Source of the DNA: Coptis chinensis
Taxonomy: Eukaryota; Streptophyta; Magnoliopsida; Ranunculales; Ranunculaceae
Length of the DNA stretch: 64,000 nucleotides
Direction of reading: 5' to 3'
Assembly (NCBI GenBank): GCA_015680905.1
Contig: CM027380.1
Coordinates: 106,545,001 to 106,609,000 of the forward strand
How positions within the stretch are numbered: the stretch's first letter is position 1; the number at the start of each line of letters is the position of its first letter. Of the stretch, positions 32,329 through 45,150 are shown piece after piece. The notes under the pieces are model-generated. The model was not told where the DNA came from. It was given only the letters and a program-made list of their open reading frames with translations, and searched no databases. The translations under genes were made by a program, and so were the position numbers.

Positions 32329-33310
32329 GTATAAATTTTTCCAGATTTTCTTGTGTATTTCATACTTAGTCTCATACTTGTGTTTTATGTTATCTTTATG
32401 AATACAAATGGTTGCTTGAAATAGAGATGAGCAGTATCAAGCTTCAAATTGCAACTTAAATATAATAAAAATTGTAAAAGCACCTTTAGTTGTTTGCTTT
32501 GGAATAATAGATGAGTATATCGTGACAAACATATCCTCACATAATATGTGATTCATGCATGCCATGGTAATGGTGAAAACCATCCGTCCTTGGTAGTCAA
32601 TAATGTAATTTAAGATAAATTTTTATCTCAACCATTACATACCTCACCAAAACTTCACAATTCTGTTCTTCATCCATGTTTGTTTCATAACAGAGATGAA
32701 ACAGATACAAATGTACTTACCTTGCACTATTGTAAAGGGCCTCCTAAGGTGATATTTCACTTTATCCAACAATTTCTCTGTTTCCTTGTAGTCCTGAGTT
32801 GAGTTTTAGAATTTCAAAATTCGAACTATTTGAGGCCACAGTGAAAACCTATGGTTTGAATGGAATCATATAGTTCATTCTCATTACTACGACTCAAACA
32901 AGCATAAACATATGCTTCCATTTTCGTCCGTAGGCCAAATCAGATCGAGTTGGAGAACTAGTTTCAGGATTATACTGTATTATAATGAAATATCCTTTCC
33001 ATACTATTTTAACAACAATGATCAAGAGAAATATGTTTGGACTAGGTTGATTGTTTTTGCCCCTACCCCCAACTTAGGCTTCTATACTCCTACGGAGGCC
33101 AAATCAGATACGTAGCTGGAGAACTGTTTTCAGGATTATGCTGTATTATAGTGAAATATCTTTTTCATACGCTTTTAACTATGAGGATCAAGAGGATTAT
33201 GTATGGACTAAGTTTGTTTCCCTCCCCTAACACACACACACACAAACACAAACACAACTGAACTTCTATCTAATGCTTATTTGAATCTTTTTCGTTTTTC
33301 CTGTTCTCAG
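32329..33310. other. SPPL intron with a tandem repeat
   Basis: Non-coding. A unit of about 164 bp is repeated: GGCCAAATCAGAT starts at about 32932 and 33097, each followed by GGAGAACT, TTTCAGGATTAT, TGTATTATA and GTGAAATAT-like blocks up to about 33225. A CA-rich microsatellite (ACACACACACA, then AAACACAAACAC) lies at 33229-33256. Confidence 0.75.
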
Positions 33311-33529
33311 GGAATGCTTAACTGTGTGGTCGCTCTGAATTTCAAGGTTGTCCAGGATAAAAATGTTATACACTTAGGTTTGCCGTTTGCCAAATATCTC
33401 TTTCTTCATTTCCTTTGTTCGCTTGTCCTTTTTTGCTCTGACCATGGTATGCAAAAATTGTGGTCGCAAGTCTTTATCCCTTCCCATTCTTGGGGAGGTT
33501 TCGGTTCTTTCAGTTGCAGTGTTACCTTT

Positions 33530-34260
33530 TGTTGGAAATGTGAATGAATTTGTGTCCTCATGGGTTTGAACCCATGACCTTTTGTATCTACTACACTCTA
33601 ATGTGGGGGGCTTTAGTCCCACATTGCTTACTAAACTTAAGACTCTTAAGTTTATATTGGTTGTGTCCTTATGGAGGGATAGTGTAGAGAGATATAAGGA
33701 GGTGCTCGCGCGCACACAAGGCCTCCTTGGTTTGGGGGCTCTCGGGGGTGCTTGTGCGTGTGCCACACACACGCCAAGCAGTGCAAATCCACCCAATTGG
33801 GCTTCTGCGTGGAGCGAAAGTCTTCGGGCTTGTTTTTGGTCTTCTTTCCAAAACTCAAAGAAATCATTTTTTGGTCTTCTTTCCAAAACGGTAACAGTTA
33901 CAAAATCTCTTTCCTTGATTCGAGTCAAGGCAATGATGAGGAGTCGTGACTCTAGCCTGAAGTTGCGTTTTTTTCAGATCTATAACCTAAGGTCTCTCCT
34001 GTTTTAACGAACACGAAAAACACAACATTATTTTCCTCTGTTTTAAAAATTGTCTGGAGTATGCTGAGAGTTCTTGCAGAGCTGGTCATTGGCTGGTGAC
34101 ACGCTCATCCATCGGCCAGATCCCGGGAGACGACGCTTTGAGGTCGGCAAAGAACCAAACCGGGCGTTTTTGCCTTAAGGAAATTGTGCCGAAAGCACAA
34201 TCCTCATTGATAAGTTTTACTTCCTTTCTTATTACTGTTTTTCGATACTAGATTATTACA
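33530..34260 (+). repeat. Copia 5' LTR (731 bp)
   Basis: Matches 38552-39316 almost base for base except for an indel-rich block at 33762-33830 and small gaps near 34045-34160. It begins TGTTGGAAATGTG and ends ATTATTACA. Confidence 0.95.
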
Positions 34261-37200
34261 ATCTTAAGACGAAAAAACTCGATCTGTTATTATCTAGTAT
34301 TGTGTACGCATCGCTTGAATTGTGGAATTTGCTTGATAAGAAGTATGCTCACGAAGATGCGAGGTTCTAAGAAGTTTCTTGTAGGAAAGTTTACGGAATT
34401 CAAGATGGAAGATGGGAAATGTTGTTTCTCAGTGGAGGAGCCGCAAATAATCATTCATGAGATTTTGCGGGAAGGTTATAAAATCTGCAAAGGTTTCGTG
34501 TTGCTTCCATAATTGAGAAACTCCCTTCCTCGTGGAAGGAGTACAAAAAAAGATCTCAAACATAAGAAGAAAGAGATGACCTTAGAAGATCGATCGTCAA
34601 CCTTCGGATCGAGGAGGATAATGAGGAAGGTGAAATCAATGTGGAGACTTGAGTAAATGAAGGCTAAGGCTAACCCGGTTGAAGGTAGCCGCTAGTTCTT
34701 CTAAGTCTAAATCAACTAAATTCCCGTCAAAAAGAAACCATATGCGAACAAGAATAAATAATCCCAACCTCACTTTAAAAGAAACCTTACAATCGAAATT
34801 CATTGCTATGTGTGCGGATCTCGAGGTCATATAGCCCCGGATCAGAATTCAAAAAGGTCCGAATGATGGGAAGAAAGACAAGGCACAAGCAAATGTAGTT
34901 CGGGATGGTAACTTTTCTCACGGGTGGGTTCGAGGTTAACTTGGTGAGTAACATGATCGACCGGGTGGGTAGACACCGGGCTACCAAACACATCCGTGGC
35001 ACTAAGAGTGCATTTAAGGCCCTTCACTCCTCCGGGAGAAGGAGAAAGTCTGTTCATGGGTAACTCCATCCGGCCGCTAGAGTTGAAGGAAAAAGGACCA
35101 TTAATTTGAAGTTCACTTCTCGGAAATGTTCTTAATTTGAAGGATGTTCTTTATGTTCCCGATATTAGGAAAAATCGGTTTCGGTTCCCTTTTAAGTAAG
35201 AAGGGGTTCAAACTTGTCTTTGAGTCGGACAAATTTGTTCTCGACTAGGGGGGAACCTTTGTGGGTAAAGGTTATTTAGATGAAGGCTTGTTTAAGCTCA
35301 ATGTAACCTGATTTTGAATTTAATAAAGCATCTACTTCTTCTTATATGGTTGAGTCATTTGATCGTGGCATAGTAGACTTGGACACGTTAATAATGTTTC
35401 AATTAAAAACCGATGCATCTAGGTAACATATCCAAGAATACTATTTCTGAAAATAAGAGATGTGAAGTATGTGTAGAATCTAAATATGCTAGGAAACCTT
35501 TCAAAAGGTAGAAAGAAACACCGAAGTTGTTGGCATTGATTCACACCGACTTATGTGATCTTAAAGGTTACATGACTAGAGGAGGTAATAAATATTTTGT
35601 TACATTCATTGATGATGCTTCACGTTTCATCATATTTATCTTCTTAAGAGTAAGGATGATAGTTTAGCTAAATTTATTTCCTTTAAAACTGAAGTTGAGA
35701 ACCAGTTAGACAAGAAAATAAAAATAGTTAGGTCCGATAGAGGAGGTGAATATTCGTCCTTTCAATAAATTTTGTGAAAATAATGGTATTGTACATGAGA
35801 CCATCGCCCTTTATGCTCCCCTAATCCAATGGGATAGCAGAGAGGAAAAAATAGGACTCTCAAAGATATGATCAATTCAATGATCAATAGCTCTGGGGCT
35901 TCTATGAACCTATGGGGGGGCTTTGCTAACGGCCTGTTATATTACGAATAAGATACCTTTTAAAGACACAGGATAAAACTCCATATGAGATGTGGAAAAA
36001 TAGGACAACCAACTTATAGATTCTTTAAAGTGTGGGGTGTTTGGCTAAGGTATCTATACCAACACCCAAGAGGACTAAACTTGGCCCTAAAACTGTAGAT
36101 TGTGTCTTTATTGGGTATGCCTGAGAATAGCAAAGTGCCCTCTGTGTTTTAGTTTTCAAATCTAAAAATAGATTTGTTGATGATAATACCATTATTGAGT
36201 CTAGGGATCTTTGTCTTTTTGAGGATAAATTCCCATTTATTGAGAGATCGGGGAGGGACTCGAAGTTCTTCTACACTTGCTCCTAGAGTTCGAGAAGATT
36301 CTTCTGCTGAAGATGAAATTGAACTCAGGAGGAGCAAGAGACCTAGGACTAACACCTCTTTTGGACCTGATTTCCTTACTTTCTTGGTAGAAGATGATCC
36401 TCAGACCTATATAGAGGCAATGTCATCTTCTGATGCCATTTTTTGGAAGGAGGCCATTCTAAGTGAATATGAGTCCATTATAACCAATAACACTTGGGAG
36501 CTGGTTGAGTTGCCCCCTGGTAGTAAAACTATTGGAAATAAATGGTTATTTAGAAAGAAACTTAAGGCAGATGGATCCATTGATAAATATAAAGCGAGAT
36601 TAGTAGCAAAAGGCTATAAACAGAGAGAAGGGTTTGATTTCTTTGATACTTACTCTCCGCGTGACAAGGATTACATCTATCGTAATGTTAATAGCCTTTG
36701 CTTCTATTTCAGAATCTCGTAATTCACCAAATGGACGTTAAAGCGGCATTTCTAAATGGGGAATTACAAGAGGAGATATATATGGATCACCTGGAAGGGT
36801 TTGTGTTAGAAGGCCTTGAGAGAAAAGTTTGTAGGCTAAAAGAAATCTCTTTACGGTCTCAAACAAGCTCCTAAACAAATGGCATGAGAAATTTGATAGT
36901 GTGCTAATCTCTAATGGTTTTAATATTAATGAGGCAGATAAATGCATTTATTGTAAATTTGAGAAAAACAATCTGGTGTAATTATCTGTTTATATGTGGA
37001 TGACATGTTGATCATTGGAACCAGTTTTAGAGACCGTCAATAAGACTAAATCTTTTTGAGTAAGCATTTTGACATGAAAGACTTGGGTATCACTGATGTC
37101 ATTCTTGGCATTAAGATAGTGTATAATTTCGATGGAATTACTTTGTCTCAATCTCATTATGTAGAGAAAATGCTTAAAAGATTTAATCAATTTGATTTGT

Positions 37201-38551
37201 GTAATACTGCCGAGAACACCATATGATCCTAGTATACATTTGACAAAAAATTTGGATTAGGTGTATCTCCTTTTAGAGTTTTCTAGGGTTATAGGTAGTC
37301 TCATGTATCTTATGAACTGCACTAGACCGACATAGCTTACCGTAGCAAACTTAGTAGATACACCATAAATCCCAAAGAATGAGCATTGGGATGCTCTTAT
37401 CGGTATTGAGATATTTGAAATATACTTTGAATTATGGTGTTCATTATGGCAGATATCCAACCGCGGGTTGAGAGGGTACAAAGTGATGCCAATTGGATTG
37501 CCGATTCTCGGGAATCTAAATCCACTAGTGGTTATGTGTTCACTATGGCGGGGTGTGCGTTGTCTTGGAAATCATCTAAGCAAACTTGCATTGCCCGTTC
37601 CACTATGGAATCTCGAGTTTATAGCTTTAAACAAAGCTAGTGAGGAAGCAGAGTGGATCGGGAATTTTTATGGATATCCCGCTTTGGCCTAAACCTGTTC
37701 CCTGTCTCTATTCATCGTGATAGCCAAGCTGCTATCTTGAGGGCAAAAATACTTCCTATAATGGGAAATCTCGACATATTCGTCGAAGACATAACACTGC
37801 GGCGACAGCTTGTTAAGAGATGGGATCATAGCTATTGACTTTGTGAGGTCTAAAGAAAATTTAGTCGATCCTTTAACTAAAGGCGGCTAGAGAGCGGGTT
37901 TTTTAGTACATCGAGGGGATGGGGCTAAAGTCTATTAAAGACTAATTGCCTATTTAATTAAATCACCGATAACCCACACCCAACCTTCGCGGAATGGAGA
38001 TCCCGGGATCAAGGTTCAATGGGGAAACAAGTTATATCTGCGTGATTTGTGGGGGTACTACACCTAGAGTGAAAACTCTGTACCCATCCCTATGATGTAG
38101 TAGTACCTTCTGTATCTTTTAAAGGATGAGTGAATACTCTTAATGCTTTCTATAGCTGGTTTTTCCAGTGGGGTGTAATGATACAGTACACTCCTGATAG
38201 AGGCACCTATATGAGTGAGGAAGTAAAAGCCGCTTCCTATGAGAACTTATAGGCTTGTTCTCTAGAGCACTCATGAAACCTGGGAAGCTCATGGCTATAC
38301 GAGCACAACTGAGGGAACTCTATGATGATTTTTGAAGTTATGTGTGTTACCTGTTGACTAGGCTTACATATAGGTTGAACAGTTCAAGACTAAGGTCACT
38401 GGTCAACTAGTAATCCCGACAGACAAACACCAAGCGAAGGTTCAAGTCGTATGACACCTTCAGCCCATTCATAACTTCTTCATACTCCAGACATTCTTGT
38501 TTTGTTTTTTCTTTTCTTCTGTTTCTTAATAATTCCATTCATGTGGGGGAT

Positions 38552-39316
38552 TGTTGGAAATGTGAATGAATTTGTGTCCTCATGGGTTTGAACCCATGAC
38601 CTTTTGTATCTACTACACTCTAATGTGGGGGGCTTTAGTCCCACATTGCTTACTAAACTTAAGACTCTTAAGTTTATATTGGTTGTGTCCTTATGGAGGG
38701 ATAGTGTAGAGAGATATAAGGAGGTGCTCGCGCGCACACAAGGCCTCCTTGGTTTGGGGGCTCTCGGGAGGTGGGAGCTCCAGAAAACCTTAGCGCTGAT
38801 GGTGCCCACACACGCCGCAGGGGGGTGCAAATCCACCCAATTGGGCTTCGCGTGGGTGCGAGTACTGGGCTTGTTTTTGCATTTTTTGGTCTTCTTTCCA
38901 AAACTCAAAGAAATCATTTTTTGGTCTTCTTTCCAAAACGATAACAGTTACAAAATCTCTTTCCTTGATTCGAGTCAAGGCAATGATGAGGAGTCGTGAC
39001 TCTAGCCTGAAGTTGCGTTTTTTTCAGATCTATAACCTAAGGTCTCTCCTGTTTTAACGAACACGAAAAACACAACATTATTTTCCTCGTTTTAAAAATT
39101 GTCCGAGTATCTTTGAGAGTTCTTGCAGAGTTCTTGGGTCATTGGTGTGACACGCTCATCCATCCGGGCCAGATCACGGGGAGAGACGACGCTTGAGGTC
39201 GGCAAAGAACCAAACCGGCGGCGTTTTTCGTCTTAAGGAAATTGTGCCGAGCACAATCCTCAGTGATAAGTTTTACTTCCTTTCTTATTACTGTTTTTCG
39301 ATACTAGATTATTACA
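38552..39316 (+). repeat. Copia 3' LTR (765 bp)
   Basis: Partner of 33530-34260. It is 34 bp longer, mostly from a GGAGCTCCAGAAAACCTTAG-containing segment near 38770-38810 that the 5' LTR replaces with a GCTTGTGCGTGTGCC-type sequence. Confidence 0.95.
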
Positions 39317-39380
39317 CCTTTCTGTCTGGGGTTTGCCATCTTTTGGGCTGCAACTCGGCGTGCATCATCTGGATGTTCTT

Positions 39381-40465
39381 GTAAGTTATGATTCTCTCTT
39401 CAAAATTAATTAGTTCCCTTGCTCATTGAGGAATATGTTTTTAAAAATTCTGATCCATCTCTATACCTGACTTGGTGTCTTTTATGGTTTAAGCAATGCG
39501 TTTAAGAAAAATTGTTATCAAGTAAGTTCTTTATGAAATCAAGTTGAGGTTGTTAACTCTGGTGAAGGTGTCCTGCGGCGTACTGGTCAAGACTTGGGAG
39601 GTTGGGCTGAAGGTCTTGGGTTGGTACCTTCACCTGGAAATTATATGATTAGGGAATAAAGATCTAAACTTAGCAACCAAAACGTAAAGCGGGAGTGAGA
39701 GAGAATGCAAAAGCGCAAGCGTTAGAGTGCCTAACAAAAAAATTCCTATTGTTCAAAGCATTTTGAGAGCGCCAGTCTATGTTGCCAATGTTCTAATTTA
39801 TACAATTAGATATATTCTTAGAAAAGGTCTTACATGGATAGTTAACTTATGAATTTCAATAATAAATTTAAAAAATATATATTAGATTCAGTACTTTCGT
39901 AAAAGATCGATTTAGAAACCTCTATATAATCAAGGAAAGTACGTAGTTAGGCACTCTTTTGATCTGATGTATATAGACTGAAAGGAAGAACTCACAGGCG
40001 TCTACTTCTAGTCCCTTGTACTCTACTATCACACTCTTCCTCAAAAGTCTGACTTACTTCTTCACTACTTTATGCGATTATGTTACTTTTGGATTAGTTT
40101 AGTTTGCACAATTTGGCCACAAAAGTCAAGAAAACTGGTGAGTGACGAATTCAAGAGTCAGAGAGCCCGGTTTAAAAAGCTTAAAAGTATGTCTTACTGA
40201 CACATCTCAGTTGGGACTTGGGAGTGAGCCCATGCTTTAAATGTGGTTGTCGTACATGTTAGGGATGCTTTTGGTTGCTAAAGTTCTATCAGAAAATAAC
40301 AAAAATAAAATTAACTGTGATTTTTGAATAAGGAATAAGAGACTTTTTGAGGGAATCAAGGCAACTATGGAGAAGGTAATGATGTCTATCAAGGGACTTC
40401 TTTTGTTCTAGACAAAGGTTGATGATGACACGCATAATATATTCTATTTTGTGGGTAGATGGGAG
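39381..40465. other. SPPL intron, left part
   Basis: Non-coding and AT-rich. No TE termini recognised. Confidence 0.5.
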
Positions 40466-40875
40466 CATAGTACAAAATATCAGGATATGGGTATTTATCG
40501 ATGTTTAATTTCTGGATATGTATCGTGGATATATCTATCTTTTTGGGATATTTGACATTGTTTCACATGCAAATATCGTGAATATATCCAAAATATCGAT
40601 AAATATAATAGATATTGTGGACATTTCTTAATATATCATGATATATTATTTATATTTATTTGAAATATAATGGTAAATATTAAATAAAATTGTTATATAC
40701 ATAAAATATCCCCAAATATTTCCAAATATCACAAATATTATAAATATCATCAAAATATCACCGATATTTGTAGTTGTATGTATTTCTAAACATATTGTGA
40801 TATTTATATATCTTTATCTGAAATCTGAATAGGTATCCCCAAATATCGCGATATATCGAGATATTTTGTATTATG
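40466..40875. mobile_element. hAT-like ATATC-rich MITE, 410 bp, 8-bp TSD
   Basis: TIRs CATAGTACAAAATATC and (right end, reverse complement) CATAATACAAAATATC differ at one base. GATGGGAG flanks both sides (40458-40465 and 40876-40883). The interior consists of reiterated ATATCG / AAATATC motifs. It resembles the element at 46070. Non-autonomous. Confidence 0.85.
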
Positions 40876-40883
40876 GATGGGAG

Positions 40884-41691
40884 TCTCTCATGTTTTGAGT
40901 GGATCTTTATAATCTTTTAGTTTTTTTCTTTTTCTTTTTCAGTTTTTTCTCAGAGGAGATTTCTTGTACTGGTTTGGATACCTCATCCTAACCTAAACTG
41001 TGATTTTTGAATGAAGTTGATGGTCACGTATGACCTAGATATGATTTTGGAACCTAATTCCAAGATCTATGTCGACAACCTTGTTCCTCATGAAGAACAC
41101 TAACTCTCACAAGAATTCAATTGAAAAAACCTCAAACTTTATTATTCATCAACACTAACCATGGCCAATGGCCTACAACTCAATTTATAGAGACTATGAA
41201 TTTAGAAGCTAGCCTTCTAATTCAAATTTAGAAACTAGTAATCCTAATTTTCGAAATTAAATATAACCCCAAAAATAACATATGCTAAAAACATCAAAAC
41301 ATCTAAACATAATTAGAAATAGTCCTAATAATATATGAATTAATATGGAACTAAAACAAGGATTTGGAACCCTTAGATGCATCAGAAGCTCTGATACAAC
41401 ACTTTTGATAAAGGATTCTCCTAGTTTTGTACCAGAACATTCAGACCATCACAACTCTATCAGATTTGACAGATTCCTCATAAATTGTATATAGCTCTTG
41501 AAGCCTTTTAGCAATATTTTCATTTTTAGTGAAAGAGGGTCACTTATAAATATTTTGGATGGTGGAATTGTGGGAAAGGGTTTCTTTAGATGTTGGATGG
41601 TCTTCTGACACTATTGTTTTGTACTGAATTGATTTACAATTCTTGACCATTCCACTATGTTTTACTTAGTTGTTTAACTTTATGTTGATAG
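40884..41691. other. SPPL intron, right part, with a possible LTR remnant
   Basis: Around 41388-41400 the minus strand reads GTTGTATCAGAGCTTC, resembling a copia primer-binding site. The 350 bases to its left are A/T-rich and LTR-like, so a truncated minus-strand LTR is possible. No partner LTR or TSD was found. Confidence 0.35.
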
Positions 41692-41728
41692 GGTATCTGT
41701 TTGATGATCACTGTTCTGCAAACGGCTC

Positions 41729-41852
41729 GACTGCCTTTGAAAAAGAAAGGACTGATATGTCTCTCTTTTCAAATTTGTCAACTTTCCGTTTGTTGCGCAT
41801 TTGTGTACGACATATTTTGGGTCTTCATATCGCCTTTCTTTTTCAAAGGCAG
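41729..41852. repeat. Perfect 21-bp inverted repeat within the SPPL YD exon
   Basis: ACTGCCTTTGAAAAAGAAAG plus one G at the left arm (41732-41752) is the exact reverse complement of 41832-41852. The right arm is native SPPL coding sequence (FFFKGS). The left arm replaces the residues expected between RLP and CCAFVYD. The space between the arms contains the catalytic YD motif. Confidence 0.8.
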
Positions 41853-41879
41853 TGTTATGATTGCGGTAAATCAACTTCT

Positions 41880-43600
41880 GGTGTCTTTTATATCTGTGTC
41901 CGCATTAAGATGTGAAGAACCTGAATCTTAAGTTGGGATATAACATGCCATCACTAGATTCGTGGTTGAGTCTGCTTACAACTCTTATCAGTCATCAGGG
42001 TAAATATTAATCATCTCTATCTGACTTCCTCTGTTTTCTCCTTTTATTTGTCCTCTTCAATCACATACGACTTAATGAGACATCCTTTTATTCGTTTGAG
42101 CCGATATTGGGGCAAGATTCAAGGTCGAATTCCTCAGAACCACAGGAGTGTGACATATACAAGTTTGATGAGTTTTTGTATATTGGTGGGTTTTCATGTC
42201 AACAAGCTTCTTGGAGAGTGTGATGTGGACATCTAGTCGAGTCCAAACCCATGGGTCATGAGCCCACCAGTTAGTTGTTGCTTTATTGTTATTAGTGTAA
42301 ATAAGGGCTTGTATTTAGGTTGGGGTAGTTGTGTTTGTGTTTATGAAATTGAGTGAGATTCAATAAAATGTGAGACTTTTAGGGTTCTATAAAGTGTAGA
42401 TTTCGATTTCGTGCTGCTTCCGCCGTTTCAATCTACATTACATCCACTTTAGGTAATAGTTTTCATTTATTTTAAAAAAAAAAAAAAAAATTATAGGCTT
42501 CCGCCTATAGACTATTTTCCCAAGTTGAAATCAAGATGAAACCTTCCAATAGTTAGTGGATGAAACCTTGTTCAAAAGACCGGACAAAATGTTGGAAAAC
42601 GTCTCGTGTGTTTTTTTCAATTTTTTTTTCAGACGGAATATTTCATTCCATCTCGCGTGTTTTTTCAGTTTTTTTTAATTTCAGACAAAATACCGGACGG
42701 GATATTACATTCCGTCTCAATCAAAATGCCTCCAGACGAATTCAACATCCCGTCCGGAATTATTTTTCACCTTTGCATTGCACAGCTTCACCTTGTTGGT
42801 GAAAAGAGAAGGAATACCTTTTTCTTTCTTGAGGTTGCATCATCCATCAATGTTCTTTGGATATAAACAATACTGCTTTTATGTGAAGGTGTGAAGTATA
42901 TGCCCTTAGTTACACTTTTACTTTCTCTTAAGAATTGAGATGGCTCGACCAATTATGGCCTTGGGTTTTCAATGGAGGAGGAATAAGTAGTATTTTTCTT
43001 TCCTGATGTGTCCCTCGACAGGCGTATCAACTAGTTTTTCCTCATATGTCATGTTTGGGTTTTCCCCAGTCTTAGATGTTAACCCTTGGGTGTTGACTAT
43101 GAAGGGTTGGTTTACAGAGCTCATCGGTTCTTCTCTTCTAACCTATGGGAACAGCTTTCCTACATCAGGGTGTAGAGTTCCAAACCCCCCACCCTTTTAA
43201 CCTTTTAAAAAGAGAGTCTATTGTAATTGTGTGCTAAAAAGAGAGTCACCAGTTGCTAGAGGATGTATGGGTATAGTTTTGCATTTCAGGAAAGAGTGAA
43301 ATTTGGAGCTTTCCACTTGGTGAGGATCTTACGTCCTATGTATTCCAGGATTTCCAAGGAAAATTAGAAAATAGATATACTTATCATTGAGATGGACGAT
43401 AGTAATGGAAACTATTATGAACATATAGTAATTTTTTACATAGAAATCCTCTTGGAGGTCTATATAGTATTATAGTTTCACAGTTCATCAGTTATGACTC
43501 GATCAAATGATGTGAAATGCCGAATGTTCATGATGAGAATTATGATGTATGAATTTCAAGCAAAATTTTATTTTAACACCTCTTCATTAACTTATAGGTT
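41880..43600. other. SPPL intron, no gene
   Basis: Contains A- and T-runs (42474-42490) and, at 42595-42715, two imperfect copies of a block beginning TCTCG(T/C)GTGTTTTTTCA and ending in GGAATATTTCATTCC / GGGATATTACATTCC. The stretch 42222-42438 begins TG and ends CA like a solo LTR, but has no TSD. Confidence 0.45.
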
Positions 43601-43660
43601 GCTCATGGTGATAATAGTGACGGAGAAGCCATTCCTATGTTATTGAGAATCCTTTGGGAA

Positions 43661-44424
43661 AGTATAGCATAGCAAATAAATCAGTAGATAGTAAAAGAGA
43701 ACTATTTTGTTCCATAAATTGATGAAAGAATTTTGTGATCCTCGAAGTTGTCGGATGGTACTATGAAACTATTTAAGAAGTCCTTTGGTTTGAAGGAGAA
43801 GTGCGTACATACAAACAAATTAGGAAATTTGTGGAGAAATGATAAGATTTATATAGTTATTATGCTATGTGGTACATAGTAATCACTGAGAACAATAGGT
43901 CATATGTTTTCATGCCTCCTGTTAACTAGGCTAATTTTTGTGATGTAACAAGAAGGCGGAAGCAAATTCTATTGAATTACACCATTAAAATAATTGAAAT
44001 AAAGACCCAAAACTAGGGTTTCAATAGAAAATTGAATTTCACTATTCAATTGAATACAACTAAATCAACCGAAGTGCAATGAGACTTCTAACCTCTATTT
44101 CTAAATCTAATACTAGTTCTAAATCTAATTTAATTGGAATAGGAAACTACCAATAACCTAATAACCTATTGTAAATAGAGACTAACTAAAACAATGCTAA
44201 TCAAGTAAAGGTAATTAATGATTGCTTCTATGCTCCTGCATCATTTGGTTTCTTGGTAAAGAACAAAAGTTTGAAATGCCCATAAAACTGTTGAAGTGCT
44301 CTATAGTTGCTATAAGTCTCTATAGCTGAGGAGGATGAAGCATTATATTTTAAATGGAAATGAAAGTATGTATAGTGCTCTATTGTTTCACTGTATCTTT
44401 TATGGGTTCACTTGGTTTATGTAG
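43661..44424. other. SPPL intron, no gene
   Basis: The exon with the catalytic GxGD motif would be expected about here and is not found. The stretch 43945-44260 is A-rich and unannotated. Confidence 0.5.
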
Positions 44425-44839
44425 ATATGACAGAAAAAGTAAGAAGAGCATCTTCAATGTATACATTTTGTGGTTGGTGATTGGTTATGGACTTGGTGAG
44501 TCTCAATTCAGCAGAATTCCTGAAAATCTGTTTCTGAAATAATTCCCACCTGTCCTCTCTCATTCTGAGTACAATAATCTCAAAATGCGCTTTGGGTTTC
44601 CTTTTCTCTGTAGTTATTTATATCCATTTGTGCATTTATTAACAGAGGGTTTTTTTCTACCTATTGCATGCAGGTCTCTTCCTTACATATCTTGGTCTAT
44701 ACTTGATGGATGGGCATGGCCAACCTGCACTCCTCTGCCTTGTTCCATGTACGTTAGGTAATGAAATGCTAGATGCCATTTGAAGCTGTTTTTTATTACA
44801 GGCTACAATTTTTTATTTTGATCCTATGATGCACGGATA

Positions 44840-45150
44840 AGGATACGGAAACCGATACAGGGACACGGGTACGGGATACGACACGGGACTTTCATAAATT
44901 CAGGATACGGGTACTAGAGTCAGGTACGACTATTATATGATGTTAAAATTGTTTTGTTACTAGGAAAAACAATTATACGTTCATTTTTCATATGGAACCA
45001 TTAGTTGTTAGAAAGATACAAAGATCAGATATTTGGAATGGGCCTGGAAGCCAGTATCAATGAGGAGATAAGTATATTCAGTATCTGTGTTGTATCCTGT
45101 AACCGTATCCGTATCGTACCCGGTGGATACGGGTGCAATGGGAAAAGTAA
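44840..45150. repeat. GGATACGGGTAC-rich repeat, probably an old hAT-like MITE
   Basis: The left part has reiterated GGATACGG / GACACGGG motifs and the right part their reverse complements (CCGTATCCGTATCGTACC), in the style of the MITE at 17128. Ends and TSD are no longer clear. Confidence 0.5.

Larger units (their letters stand above)
33525..39321 (+). mobile_element. Ty1-copia element with both LTRs, inserted in the SPPL exon
   Basis: The element spans 33530-39316 and is flanked by the 5-bp TSD CCTTT (33525-33529 and 39317-39321). LTRs are 33530-34260 and 38552-39316, both TGTTGG...TTACA. A purine-rich tract (GTGGGGGAT) precedes the 3' LTR at 38543-38551. The interior is on the + strand: gag from about 34290 (CYVCGSRGHIAP zinc-knuckle remnant at 34800), GAG-pre-integrase near 35370, integrase 35520-36000 (HTDLCDLKGYMTRGGNKYFV, FIDDASRF), RT 36380-37200 ([20 protein letters not shown]), RNase H 37440-37650 ([20 protein letters not shown]). 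Many stops. The usual PBS is not evident after the 5' LTR. Removing the element and one TSD restores the SPPL reading frame exactly. Confidence 0.95.

Noticed and set aside
33568..33590. tRNA T-arm-like GGTTTGAACCCATGA in the LTR
   Set aside because: No acceptor stem, D-arm or anticodon arm around it; it occurs identically in both LTRs, so it is LTR sequence.
33374..33928. 184-codon minus-strand open frame
   Set aside because: It overlaps the copia LTR and the SPPL exon on the other strand, recurs in the 3' LTR, and has no protein features.
42222..42438. Possible solo LTR (starts TG, ends CA)
   Set aside because: No target-site duplication and no partner; TG/CA ends alone are not enough.
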